A stretch of 64,000 bases of DNA from Inquilinus limosus DSM 16000 (lineage in GTDB: Bacteria; Pseudomonadota; Alphaproteobacteria; DSM-16000; Inquilinaceae): the NCBI RefSeq assembly GCF_000423185.1, contig NZ_AUHM01000010.1, positions 162,386 through 226,385 on the forward strand. The letters are read 5' to 3'. Position 1 is the first letter of the stretch. The number at the start of each line of letters is the position of its first letter. Shown here one piece after another: positions 25,306 through 33,812 of the stretch. The translations under genes were made by a program, and so were the position numbers. A model generated the notes under the pieces. That model saw only the letters and a list, made by a program, of their open reading frames with translations. It ran no database searches and was not told where the DNA came from.

Positions 25306-26451
25306 CTACCCCACCAGCGCGTGCCCCAGATCCGCGATCAGGTCCTCGGCCGCCTCGATGCCGACCGACAGGCGCAGCAGGTCGTCCGGAACCGTGCCGT
25401 CCTCCTTCTCGATTGTGGCGCGGTGCTCGATCAGGCTCTCGACCCCGCCCAGCGAGGTGGCGCGGATGAAGATCCGGACCCGGGAGACGGCGCGCAGCGC
25501 GGCGTCGCGGCCGCCGGCCAGGCGCAGCGACAGCATGCCGCCGAAGCCACCCTCCATCTGGCGCGCCGCGACGGCGTGGCCGGGAAAGCCGGGCAGGCCG
25601 GGGTAGCAGACCTGCGCCACCGCGGGGTGGCCGTCGAAATGCTCGGCGATGCGCTGGGCGTTGGCGCTGGCGGCGCGCACCCGCACGAACAGCGTGCGCA
25701 TGCCGCGCAGCAGCAGCCAGGCCTCGAACGGCCCCAGCACCGGGCCGGCCAGGAAGCGGATGCGGCCGATGCGCTGCCACAGCGGGCCGTCGGCCGCGGT
25801 CACGACCGCGCCGGCGACCACGTCGGAATGGCCGTTCAGGTATTTGGTGGCGGAGTGGACGACGAGGTCGGCGCCATGCGCGATCGGCCGGCACAGAACC
25901 GGCGAGGCCGCGGTGTTGTCGACCGCCAGCAGCGCCCCGGCGGCATGGGCGATGGCCGCGGCGCCGGCGATGTCGGTCACCGACCAGGTGGGGTTTGCCG
26001 GGGTCTCGACGAAGACCAGCTTCGTCTTCCCTGGCCGGACCGCGGCGCGCAGGGCGTCGGGGTCGGTCGTGTCGACCATCTCGCAGGCGAGGCCCCAGGG
26101 GATCAGCACCTCCCGCAGCAGCTTGCCGGTGCCGAAATACATGTCGCGGGAGACCACGACATGGTCGCCCGGCGCCAGCGCCTGGAACAGGGCCGCGATC
26201 GCCGCCATGCCGGAGGCGAACAGCATCGCCCCGGCTCCGCCCTCCAGCCGCGCCAGCAGCGCCTCGGCCTGGAGATAGGTCGGGTTGTCGTCGCGGCTGT
26301 AGCCGCGGCCGCCGACCTGGGCGTAGGCGGCGTCGCGGGCATAGGTCGAGGACGGGTGGATCGGCGGCACGATCGCACCGGTGTCGCCGCAGAGATAGCC
26401 GTCGAGGCGGGCGGCGAGGGTTTCGGGGCGGCAGGGCGGCCGATCGACCAT
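25306..26451 (-). CDS. PLP-dependent trans-sulfuration enzyme (cystathionine gamma-synthase/lyase type)
   Basis: 381-aa Cys/Met metabolism enzyme. The PLP lysine is K203 in VVHSATKYLNGHSD. Other family marks are YSRDDNPT (52-ish, phosphate contact), ASGMAAI, FVETPANPT and AVDNTAASPV. The closing GGVESLIEHRATI carries the usual C-terminal pattern. It could form cystathionine from activated homoserine or cleave it; sequence alone does not separate synthase from lyase. The frame opens at 26538, but ATG 26449-26451 begins conserved sequence. It is divergent from the DUF3553 gene and a few hundred bases from the sulfate uptake genes. Confidence 0.92.
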   Translation of the reverse strand: MVDRPPCRPETLAARLDGYLCGDTGAIVPPIHPSSTYARDAAYAQVGGRGYSRDDNPTYLQAEALLARLEGGAGAMLFASGMAAIAALFQALAPGDHVVVSRDMYFGTGKLLREVLIPWGLACEMVDTTDPDALRAAVRPGKTKLVFVETPANPTWSVTDIAGAAAIAHAAGALLAVDNTAASPVLCRPIAHGADLVVHSATKYLNGHSDVVAGAVVTAADGPLWQRIGRIRFLAGPVLGPFEAWLLLRGMRTLFVRVRAASANAQRIAEHFDGHPAVAQVCYPGLPGFPGHAVAARQMEGGFGGMLSLRLAGGRDAALRAVSRVRIFIRATSLGGVESLIEHRATIEKEDGTVPDDLLRLSVGIEAAEDLIADLGHALVG

Positions 26452-26540
26452 GGGAACTCCGAGGTGCCTTCCGGGTGTAACTCCCCTGACGCGGCCCTGC
26501 AATCCATGGCAACGTGCCGGAAGGCCGCGGGAGCACATCG

Positions 26541-26738
26541 ATGATGATCGAGAATGGATTCGGGATTGATCTGGGATTGGCGCCCGGCATGTGGGTGCGG
26601 CACCCCGACCAGCCCGACTGGGGCCCCGGCCAGGTGCAGTCGGTGATCGGCAGCCGGATCACGGTGAATTTCGAGAACCGCGGCAAGGTGCTGATCGACG
26701 GCTCGGTCATCCGGCTGGAGCCGGCCGAGGACGAATAG
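26541..26738 (+). CDS. DUF3553 domain protein
   Basis: 65-aa protein whose core PGMWVRHPDQPDWGPGQVQSV then ITVNFENRGKVLID is the DUF3553 signature, a small SH3-like beta-barrel common in alphaproteobacteria, of unknown function. Similar domains are found at the ends of DNA helicases such as UvrD, so nucleic-acid contact is possible but not shown. The start is ATG 26541 (or 26544) after GGGAG. It is followed by a REP-like element. Confidence 0.82.
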   Translation: MMIENGFGIDLGLAPGMWVRHPDQPDWGPGQVQSVIGSRITVNFENRGKVLIDGSVIRLEPAEDE

Positions 26739-26757
26739 CGGGCTATCCCTGCCTCGC

Positions 26758-26835
26758 TGCCATGCCCGGGCTTGACCCGGGCAGCCAGAGAGCGTCGAAA
26801 CCCACTGGATTGCCGGGTCAAGCCTGGCAATGACA
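26758..26835. repeat. REP-like intergenic palindromic element, copy C
   Basis: Two linked hairpins as in copies A, B and D, but the left arm reads TGCCATGCCCGGG and the right TGCCGGGtcaagCCTGGCA, so the copies are diverged. It lies between the DUF3553 gene and the sulfate operon. Confidence 0.78.
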
Positions 26836-26953
26836 AAACTCTTCAGTTCAATCCTACAGTCCTATCCGAGAAATTCCGGATTTTCCGCTGGCGCAGTTTC
26901 TACGCTTCGCTATGATGGAAGCCCATTATTTACATTAATCACGAGCAAAATCG

Positions 26954-28015
<1,062 letters not shown>

Positions 28016-28037
28016 CAAGTTCTCCGTGGAGTTTCCG

Positions 28038-29039
28038 ATGAAGCGTTCCCTCCTGGCGCTGGCGGTCGCGGCCGGCCTGTTCGGCGTCGCCGCCGCGGCG
28101 CAGGCCCAGACCACCATCCTCAACGCCTCCTTCGATGTCGGGCGCGAGCTCTATGCCGATATCAACCCGGCCTTCCAGACCTACTGGAAGGACAAGTCCG
28201 GCCAGGAGGTGACGGTCGAGCAGTCGCATGCCGGCACCTCGAAGCAGGCGCGCTCGATCCTGGAGGGGCTGCAGGCCGATGTCGTGACCTTCAACCAGGC
28301 GACCGATATCACGGCGCTGGAGAAGGGCGGAGCGGTCAAGCCGGGCTGGCAGTCGGCGTTCCCGAACGGCGCCTCGCCCTACTACTCCTTCCCCGCCTTC
28401 CTGGTGCGCAAGGGCAACCCGAAGGGGATCAAGGACTGGGGCGACCTGGCGCGCGACGACGTGCAGGTCGTGTTCCCCAACCCGAAGACCTCCGGCAACG
28501 CCCGCTACACCTATCTCGCCGCCTATGCCTGGGCGCTGAAGGCCAATGGCGGCGACCAGGAGAAGGCACAGGACTTCGTCAAGACCGTGCTGTCGCATGT
28601 GCCGGTGTTCGACACCGGCGGCCGCGGCGCCACCACCACCTTCGTCGAGCGCGAGACCGGCGACGTGCTGATCACCTTCGAGGCCGAGACCCGCGGCATC
28701 CAGAAGGAATACGGCGACCGGGGCTTCGAGGTGGTGGTGCCGCCGACCAGCCTGAAGGCCGATTTCCCGGTGGCGGTGGTCGACAAGGTCGTCGAGGCCC
28801 GCGGCACGGCGGAGGTCGCCAAGGGCTATCTCGACTTCCTGTACCAGCCGGCGGCGCAGGAGATCCTGGCCGAGCATTTCTACCGCCCGACCTCGGCCGA
28901 TGTCGCGGCCAAGCATGCCGACCGGTTCCCGGCGGTGACGCTGGCCACGGTCGACGAGGTGTTCGGCGGCTGGGACAAGGTCAATGCCGAGCATTTCGCG
29001 TCGGGCGGCATCCTCGACACCGTGTTCGTGAACCGGTGA
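28038..29039 (+). CDS. sbp: Sulfate ABC transporter substrate-binding protein
   Basis: 333-aa periplasmic binding protein. Signal peptide MKRSLLALAVAAGLFGVAAAAQA is cut before QTTILNASFDVGRELY. Family hallmarks are NASFDVGRELYADINPAF, QSHAGTSKQARSILEGLQADVVTFNQATDI and FPNPKTSGNARYTYLAAYAWA, as in Sbp and CysP, which hold sulfate through backbone amides and neutral side chains. A GTG at 28026 is also in frame, but ATG 28038 has GGAG at good spacing. It lies between cysA and cysT. Sulfate against thiosulfate specificity is not decided by sequence. Confidence 0.95.
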   Translation: MKRSLLALAVAAGLFGVAAAAQAQTTILNASFDVGRELYADINPAFQTYWKDKSGQEVTVEQSHAGTSKQARSILEGLQADVVTFNQATDITALEKGGAVKPGWQSAFPNGASPYYSFPAFLVRKGNPKGIKDWGDLARDDVQVVFPNPKTSGNARYTYLAAYAWALKANGGDQEKAQDFVKTVLSHVPVFDTGGRGATTTFVERETGDVLITFEAETRGIQKEYGDRGFEVVVPPTSLKADFPVAVVDKVVEARGTAEVAKGYLDFLYQPAAQEILAEHFYRPTSADVAAKHADRFPAVTLATVDEVFGGWDKVNAEHFASGGILDTVFVNR

Positions 29040-29041
29040 GC

Positions 29042-29896
29042 ATGACCGCCGCCGCCCTCGCCGCCCCCCGCCCGGCCCGGCGCCGGGTGCTGCCGGGATT
29101 CCGGCTGACGCTGGGCTGCACGCTGGTCTACCTGGTGCTGATCGTGCTGCTGCCGCTCGGCGCCCTGGCGCTGAAGGCGGCCAGCCTGTCGCCGGCCCAG
29201 TTCCTGGCCATCGTCACCTCGCCCCGCGCCCTCGCCAGCTATGAGGTGACGCTCGGCATGGCGCTGGCGGCGACGCTGTTCAACGGGGTCGTCGGGCTGC
29301 TGCTGGCCTGGGTGCTGGTGCGCTACCGCTTCCCCGGACGGCGGCTGCTGGACGCCATGGTCGACCTGCCCTTCGCCCTGCCGACCGCGGTGGCCGGCAT
29401 CGCCTTGACCGCGCTGTTCGCCAGGAACGGCTGGTTCGGCGCACCGCTGGCCGCGATCGGCATCCCCGTCGCCTACACCCCGATCGGCATCGCTGTGGCC
29501 ATGGCCTTCACCAGCCTGCCCTTCGTGGTGCGCAGCGTGCAACCGGTGCTGGAGGATCTCGACGAGGGCGTCGAGGAGGCGGCGCGCACGCTGGGCGCCG
29601 GCGACTGGTCGACGCTGCGCCATGTGGTCTGGCCGGCGATCCTGCCCGCCTTCCTGGCCGGCTGCAGCTTGGCCTTCGCCCGCTCCCTCGGCGAGTTCGG
29701 CGCCGTCATCTTCATCGCCGGCAACCGGCCGATGCAGACAGAGATCACGGCACTGCTGGTCTTCATCCGGCTGGAGGAATACGACTACGCCGCCGCCGCG
29801 GCGCTGGCGATGACCATCCTGGCCGCCGCCTTCGTCCTGCTGCTCGCCACCAACCTGCTGCAAGCCCGGTTCCTGCGCCATGTCGATCGCCGTTGA
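29042..29896 (+). CDS. cysT: Sulfate ABC transporter permease CysT
   Basis: About 284-aa inner-membrane permease. Helices include LGCTLVYLVLIVLLPLGAL and ALAATLFNGVVGLLLAWVLV. The CysT-type segment DAMVDLPFALPTAVAGIAL and EAA loop EAARTLGAGDWSTLRHVVWP are clear. An in-frame GTG at 29036 overlaps the sbp stop, and the ATG at 29042 is 2 bp past it; either could be used. The 3' end overlaps cysW by 17 bp, so the two are tightly coupled. It forms the membrane channel with CysW. Confidence 0.94.
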   Translation: MTAAALAAPRPARRRVLPGFRLTLGCTLVYLVLIVLLPLGALALKAASLSPAQFLAIVTSPRALASYEVTLGMALAATLFNGVVGLLLAWVLVRYRFPGRRLLDAMVDLPFALPTAVAGIALTALFARNGWFGAPLAAIGIPVAYTPIGIAVAMAFTSLPFVVRSVQPVLEDLDEGVEEAARTLGAGDWSTLRHVVWPAILPAFLAGCSLAFARSLGEFGAVIFIAGNRPMQTEITALLVFIRLEEYDYAAAAALAMTILAAAFVLLLATNLLQARFLRHVDRR

Positions 29897-30779
29897 CAGC
29901 GCGCCGCCGGCCGCGCAGGCCGCCCCGGCCGGAGCCCGCCCGCTGCGGTCGCCGCGCATCGGCGAGGGACGTTGGACCCGCCGCATCCTGATCGGCCTCG
30001 CCTTGCTGGCTGCCGCGTTGGTGCTGGTGGCGCCGATCGTGGTGATCTTCGCCCAGGCCTTCTCTGCCGGCATCGCCGTCTTCGCCCGCAACATCGGCGA
30101 GCGCGAGACGCTGCACGCCATCGGCCTGACCGTGACCACGGCGCTGATCGTGGTGCCGGTCAACACCGTGTTCGGCATCATGGCCGCCTGGGCCATCGCC
30201 AAGTTCCAGTTCCGCGGCCGGCGCCTGCTGACCACGCTGGTCGAGATCCCGTTCTCGGTGTCGCCGATCGTGGCCGGCGTCGTGTACCTGTTCCTCTACG
30301 GCGCCAACGGCCTGTTCGGCCCCTGGCTGCAGGAGCACGACATCCGCATCATGTTCACCCCCGCGGCGATCGTGCTGGTCAGCCTGTTCGTCACCTCGCC
30401 CTATGTGGCACGCGAGCTGATCCCGCTGATGCAGGCGCAGGGGCGCGAGGAGGAGGAGGCGGCGGCGACGCTGGGCGCCAATGGCTGGCAGACCTTCTTC
30501 CGCGTCACCCTGCCGAACATCAAATGGGCGCTGCTGTACGGCGTGGTGCTGTGCAACGCCCGGGTGATGGGCGAGTTCGGCGCCGTCTCGGTCGTCTCCG
30601 GCCACATCCGCGGCCAGACCAACACGCTGCCGCTGCAGATCGAGCTGCTCTACAACGACTACAACGCCGTCGGCGCCTTCGCCGCCGCCTCGACCCTGAC
30701 CCTGCTGGCCCTGGTGACGCTGGCGGCCAAGGCGCTGGTGGAGCGCCACAGCCGCAGGACGGGACGGCCGGGACACTGA
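29880..30779 (+). CDS. cysW: Sulfate ABC transporter permease CysW
   Basis: 299-aa inner-membrane permease, last gene of the sulfate operon. After a proline-rich N-terminus come helices ILIGLALLAAALVLVAPIVVI and VTTALIVVPVNTVFGIMAA. The conserved TTLVEIPFSVSPIVAGVVYL and EAA loop EAAATLGANGWQTFFRVTLP follow. The CysW end pattern (FGAVSVVSGHIRGQTNTLPLQIE) is complete. ATG at 29880 lies inside the end of cysT. A convergent monooxygenase-like gene follows 17 bp later. Confidence 0.94.
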   Translation: MSIAVDSAPPAAQAAPAGARPLRSPRIGEGRWTRRILIGLALLAAALVLVAPIVVIFAQAFSAGIAVFARNIGERETLHAIGLTVTTALIVVPVNTVFGIMAAWAIAKFQFRGRRLLTTLVEIPFSVSPIVAGVVYLFLYGANGLFGPWLQEHDIRIMFTPAAIVLVSLFVTSPYVARELIPLMQAQGREEEEAAATLGANGWQTFFRVTLPNIKWALLYGVVLCNARVMGEFGAVSVVSGHIRGQTNTLPLQIELLYNDYNAVGAFAAASTLTLLALVTLAAKALVERHSRRTGRPGH

Positions 30780-30796
30780 GCCCCGGCCGGTCGCCT

Positions 30797-31096
30797 TCAG
30801 GCCGGCGTCAGGACGTGGATGGCCCGGCCGGCGACCAGGTCCCTGGTGCGCTCGCCATAGGCCTTCATATGCGGGGCGACCGAATGCGCCTTCAGCGCCT
30901 CCGGGCTCTCCCACTTCTCGACCACGACGAAGGTGTCGTCGCCGAAGCGGTCGGGGCTGCCCTCGGCGTCCACCGCGGGCCCATATTCGATGCAGCCCTG
31001 CTCGGCATGGACCTCCGGGACGATCTTCCGGAACTCCTCCAGCAAGGCGGCGCGCTTCCCCGGCTTGGCGGTGATCAGGGCGATGACATGGATCAC
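30797..31096 (-). CDS. Antibiotic biosynthesis monooxygenase (ABM)-domain protein
   Basis: 99-aa protein of the ABM/YgiN fold (IHVIALITAKPGKRAALLEEFRKIVPEVHAEQGCIEY, then FVVVEKWESPEALKAHSVAPHMKAY). Such dimeric ferredoxin-like barrels oxidise quinols or related aromatics without a cofactor; many have no known substrate. It ends the minus-strand run that starts with the amine oxidase, 61 bp after the cytochrome b561 gene, and may belong to the same transcript. The tie is by position only. Confidence 0.85.
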   Translation of the reverse strand: MIHVIALITAKPGKRAALLEEFRKIVPEVHAEQGCIEYGPAVDAEGSPDRFGDDTFVVVEKWESPEALKAHSVAPHMKAYGERTRDLVAGRAIHVLTPA

Positions 31097-31157
31097 GTCG
31101 AGACTCCGTCGTTTTGTCCGATCTTATCGCCCTGATCCGCCGGACCGCCAGCTTTCG

Positions 31158-31658
31158 CTACGGTCTTTTCCACGACGCCATGCTGGCGAAGACGCCGTCG
31201 CGATGGATCAGCGCATGCATCAGCGCCGCGCCGAGATGGGCGAGGATGGTCGCGAACAGCAGATAGGCGAGCAGCGTGTGCGCCGACCGCAGCGCGGCAT
31301 AGAGCGCCGCGTCGTGCGGCAGGATCGGCGGCAGGTGCAGCGGCCCGTACAGCACGATCGGGTAGCCTGCCGCCGACAGCATCCCCCATCCGACCAGCGG
31401 CATCGTCAGCATCAGGGCGTACAGCACGAAATGGCTCGCCTTCGCCGCCAGCTTCTGCCAGGCCGGCAAGTGGCGCGGCAGCGGCGGCGGCGGGTTGAAC
31501 AGCCGGTTGGCGATGCGGACCACCACCACCAGCAGCTCGTAGCGCTCGGACACGGTGGCCACCATGCCGATGCCGATGAACAGCATCGCCAGGATCAGCA
31601 CCGCCATCCCCCAGTGCAGGATCCGCGATACGACGGTGAAGCGCGGCCCGTCGGTCAT
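31158..31658 (-). CDS. Cytochrome b561 family protein
   Basis: 166-aa four-helix membrane cytochrome. Haem-ligand histidines are in the usual places: ILHWGMAVLIL (helix 1), ASHFVLYALMLTMPL (helix 2), SAHTLLAYLLFATILAHLGAALMHALIH (helices 3-4). It carries electrons between quinol and a periplasmic partner. The start ATG overlaps the stop of the catalase-like gene by 4 bp (ATGA), a coupling seen for other catalase-like peroxidase/b561 pairs; b561 may feed electrons to the peroxidase. Confidence 0.92.
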   Translation of the reverse strand: MTDGPRFTVVSRILHWGMAVLILAMLFIGIGMVATVSERYELLVVVVRIANRLFNPPPPLPRHLPAWQKLAAKASHFVLYALMLTMPLVGWGMLSAAGYPIVLYGPLHLPPILPHDAALYAALRSAHTLLAYLLFATILAHLGAALMHALIHRDGVFASMASWKRP

Positions 31659-32773
31659 GATCCCGACTCCTGCCCGGCATCGACCTGGACGGCGCTGGGC
31701 GATTTCGGCTCGCCGGCACGGCGCCGGAAGGATTCGGCATAGGCCGCCGACCGGGCGCTGAGCAGCGGATCGTCGGACGGCTCGATGCCCGACGGCAACA
31801 CCAGCGGGTCGAAGTTGATGTCCCGGCAATTGCCTGCCGCCTCGGCCTCGACGCGGTCGATCGTCAAGGTGCCGACCTCGACCTGCCGCCGGTCCGCGGG
31901 CCAGGCAATCGTGGCGTCGGCGGTCGGGTCCCCCGGCTGCCCGACGGTGATCACCAGCCGCCAGCTCAGCGGCCCCTTGCCGACCTGGGCGGCCAGGGTG
32001 TCGAACAGGTAGTTCTTGTCGGTCGGGGCCGCCTGGCCGGGATCCGGGGCGGCCGGGGACTGGTCCGGCACCATGGCCCAGCGCACCGGGGTGGAGGCGC
32101 CGGCGGCGTCGACGAAGCGGAAGGCGTTGAGGCTGTTGTAGGTGGCGCCGGCGAAGTCGGAGACAGGCGGCTTGGCCTTGATCAGGGCCAGGGCCGGCGG
32201 CGTCTCGGGATGGGCGGCGAAAAACGCCTGCATCTTCGCCGGGTCGGGCTGATGGGTGGCCGGATCGGGCGTCGAGGCCACCAGCAGGTCGTAGAAGCCC
32301 CGCGGCGTGTCGACCGGGAAGACCGGGATGTCGTTCATCCCGGTCCGCCACTCCTCGCCGTCCGGCAGCGCGAAGCGCAGGGCCATGCTGAGCACCGAGG
32401 CGGCGCTGTCGACGGCGTAGGGCATGCCGCCGGCAAGGGCGAAGCGCCCGGTCACCGGGACGCGGCCGGGCGCGAACACCACGGCCTTGGACAGTTGGGC
32501 GCCCTGCCCGTTGCTGTCGAAGGACCCGGCGATGCAGACGCCCTTGGAATGATTGCGCCGGAATCCCGGATGGGCTCCGTTCTGTCGTTCGAACGCGTCG
32601 ATCACCCGGTCCTGGGTCAGGCGGCCGGGCGACAGCCAGCCGCCGGCATAGGCGAAACCGCCTGCGGCGACCAGCAGCACGGCGCCGATTGCGCCGAGCC
32701 GGACCAGCGCCGCGACGGGGCCCAGGGGCGGCGGCGCCTGCCCCGTCGACGATTCAGGATTGCCGGACACCAT
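31655..32773 (-). CDS. Membrane-anchored catalase-like peroxidase (SrpA type)
   Basis: 372-aa member of the short catalase-related family. An N-terminal helix (AALVRLGAIGAVLLVAAGGFAYAGGWL, about 21-46) anchors it with the haem domain outside. The distal haem histidine is H75 in RRNHSKGVCIAGSF (catalases have HAKG here). The central FALAGGMPYAVDSAASVLSMAL and NDIPVFPVDTPRGFYDLL match SrpA-like proteins. The C-terminus has DPLVLPSGIEPSDDPLLSARSAAYAESF, where the proximal Tyr ligand is expected. It should remove hydrogen peroxide in the periplasm. It is coupled to cytochrome b561, and the flavin oxidase genes lie just upstream. Confidence 0.9.
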   Translation of the reverse strand: MVSGNPESSTGQAPPPLGPVAALVRLGAIGAVLLVAAGGFAYAGGWLSPGRLTQDRVIDAFERQNGAHPGFRRNHSKGVCIAGSFDSNGQGAQLSKAVVFAPGRVPVTGRFALAGGMPYAVDSAASVLSMALRFALPDGEEWRTGMNDIPVFPVDTPRGFYDLLVASTPDPATHQPDPAKMQAFFAAHPETPPALALIKAKPPVSDFAGATYNSLNAFRFVDAAGASTPVRWAMVPDQSPAAPDPGQAAPTDKNYLFDTLAAQVGKGPLSWRLVITVGQPGDPTADATIAWPADRRQVEVGTLTIDRVEAEAAGNCRDINFDPLVLPSGIEPSDDPLLSARSAAYAESFRRRAGEPKSPSAVQVDAGQESGS

Positions 32774-32862
32774 CCGCTCCTCGGCCGTTGGGATTCGGGG
32801 AATGCCACCGGACCGATGCGGACCGGCGGGGGCGCTGTCGCGAGCCCCGCCCTTCCGTTCGC

Positions 32863-33363
32863 CTATGGCCGCACGGCGGTTACCTCGATCTCGACCAGGT
32901 AGCCGGGATTGACCAGGGCGGCGACCTGCATGGCCGAGCGCGCCGGCAGGTTCGGCTGCTCCGCCGTGCCGTAGAACTGGCGGTAGCCTTCCATGAAGCC
33001 GGCGAAGTCCATCTTCCCGTCCTTGCCAGGGTCGCCGACCAGGAACACCTGCATCTTCACCACGTCGCCCAGGCCGAGGCCGAGATCCTTCAAGGTCTTC
33101 TCGATCGACGTCAGCACCGCGACGGTCTGCGTCTTGGTGTCGCCATAGGCGGCGACCGTGTTCTTGGCCGCGTTCGGATCGGCGACCGGCGGCACCGCGC
33201 CGCTGACATAGACCGTGGTCTTGCCGGCCGGGATCTCCACCGCCCGCGCGATCGGGAAGTCGGAGTTCGGGATCTTGTGGCGGATCACGTCCTGCGCCGC
33301 GGCCGGGCCGGTCGTCAGCAGCGCCGCCAGGCCGATGGCGGTGGTCATCGTCGTCCTGTTCAC
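32863..33363 (-). CDS. Exported RidA/YjgF-type imine deaminase
   Basis: 166-aa Rid-family protein with a signal peptide (TTMTTAIGLAALLTTGPAAA). RidA normally hydrolyses reactive imines and enamines released by amino-acid enzymes. Here the key arginine is in LPARSAMQVAAL and the glutamate in LVEIEVTAV, as in active members. Most RidA proteins are cytoplasmic, so the leader is notable. The gene follows the cytochrome c gene by 23 bp in the same direction, downstream of the flavin amine oxidase gene. It probably clears the imine that the oxidase makes. Confidence 0.9.
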   Translation of the reverse strand: MNRTTMTTAIGLAALLTTGPAAAQDVIRHKIPNSDFPIARAVEIPAGKTTVYVSGAVPPVADPNAAKNTVAAYGDTKTQTVAVLTSIEKTLKDLGLGLGDVVKMQVFLVGDPGKDGKMDFAGFMEGYRQFYGTAEQPNLPARSAMQVAALVNPGYLVEIEVTAVRP

Positions 33364-33386
33364 GGGTCTCTCCCCCTCGAGGTCAA

Positions 33387-33812
33387 TCAGTTGCGGGCGT
33401 CGGCGACGTCTTTCGCCGTCACCGGATCGGCGTAGGAATTGCCGAAATGGGTGCGCAGGTAGTTCACCACGGCGGCCACCTGGTCGTCGGTCATCATCTT
33501 CCCGACCGGCGGCATGCCCTTCAGGCCGTGGACGACGACATAGACCGGATAGGCCCCGGTCTCGAGATTCGCATTCTTGGCCAGGGCCGGGTAATGGCCG
33601 GCGCCGGCCGCCCCCTGCCCCGCCGGCATGTGGCAGGCCTGGCAGACATTGGCGAACAGCGCGGCGCCGTCGGTCTCGGCGAAGCTCGAGGCCGGGCTGA
33701 GCATCGGCGACGGCGCGTCCTGGGCGCCGGCCGCGGCCGGCAGCAGGGCGAACAGGATCGCGGCCACGGGACGGAGGATCATGGCGGGGCTCCTCATCGA
33801 CAGGGCGGTCAT
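33387..33812 (-). CDS. Periplasmic c-type cytochrome
   Basis: 141-aa small cytochrome c. Signal peptide around ILRPVAAILFALLPAAAGA. One haem-binding motif is visible as CQACH, and the axial methionine is in GLKGMPPVGKMM. The C-terminus DDQVAAVVNYLRTHFGN is the class I pattern. The first ATG (33812) overlaps the flavin oxidase stop by 4 bp; a later ATG (33782) gives a shorter leader. It likely takes electrons from the co-encoded flavoenzyme and passes them to a terminal oxidase. Confidence 0.9.
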   Translation of the reverse strand: MTALSMRSPAMILRPVAAILFALLPAAAGAQDAPSPMLSPASSFAETDGAALFANVCQACHMPAGQGAAGAGHYPALAKNANLETGAYPVYVVVHGLKGMPPVGKMMTDDQVAAVVNYLRTHFGNSYADPVTAKDVADARN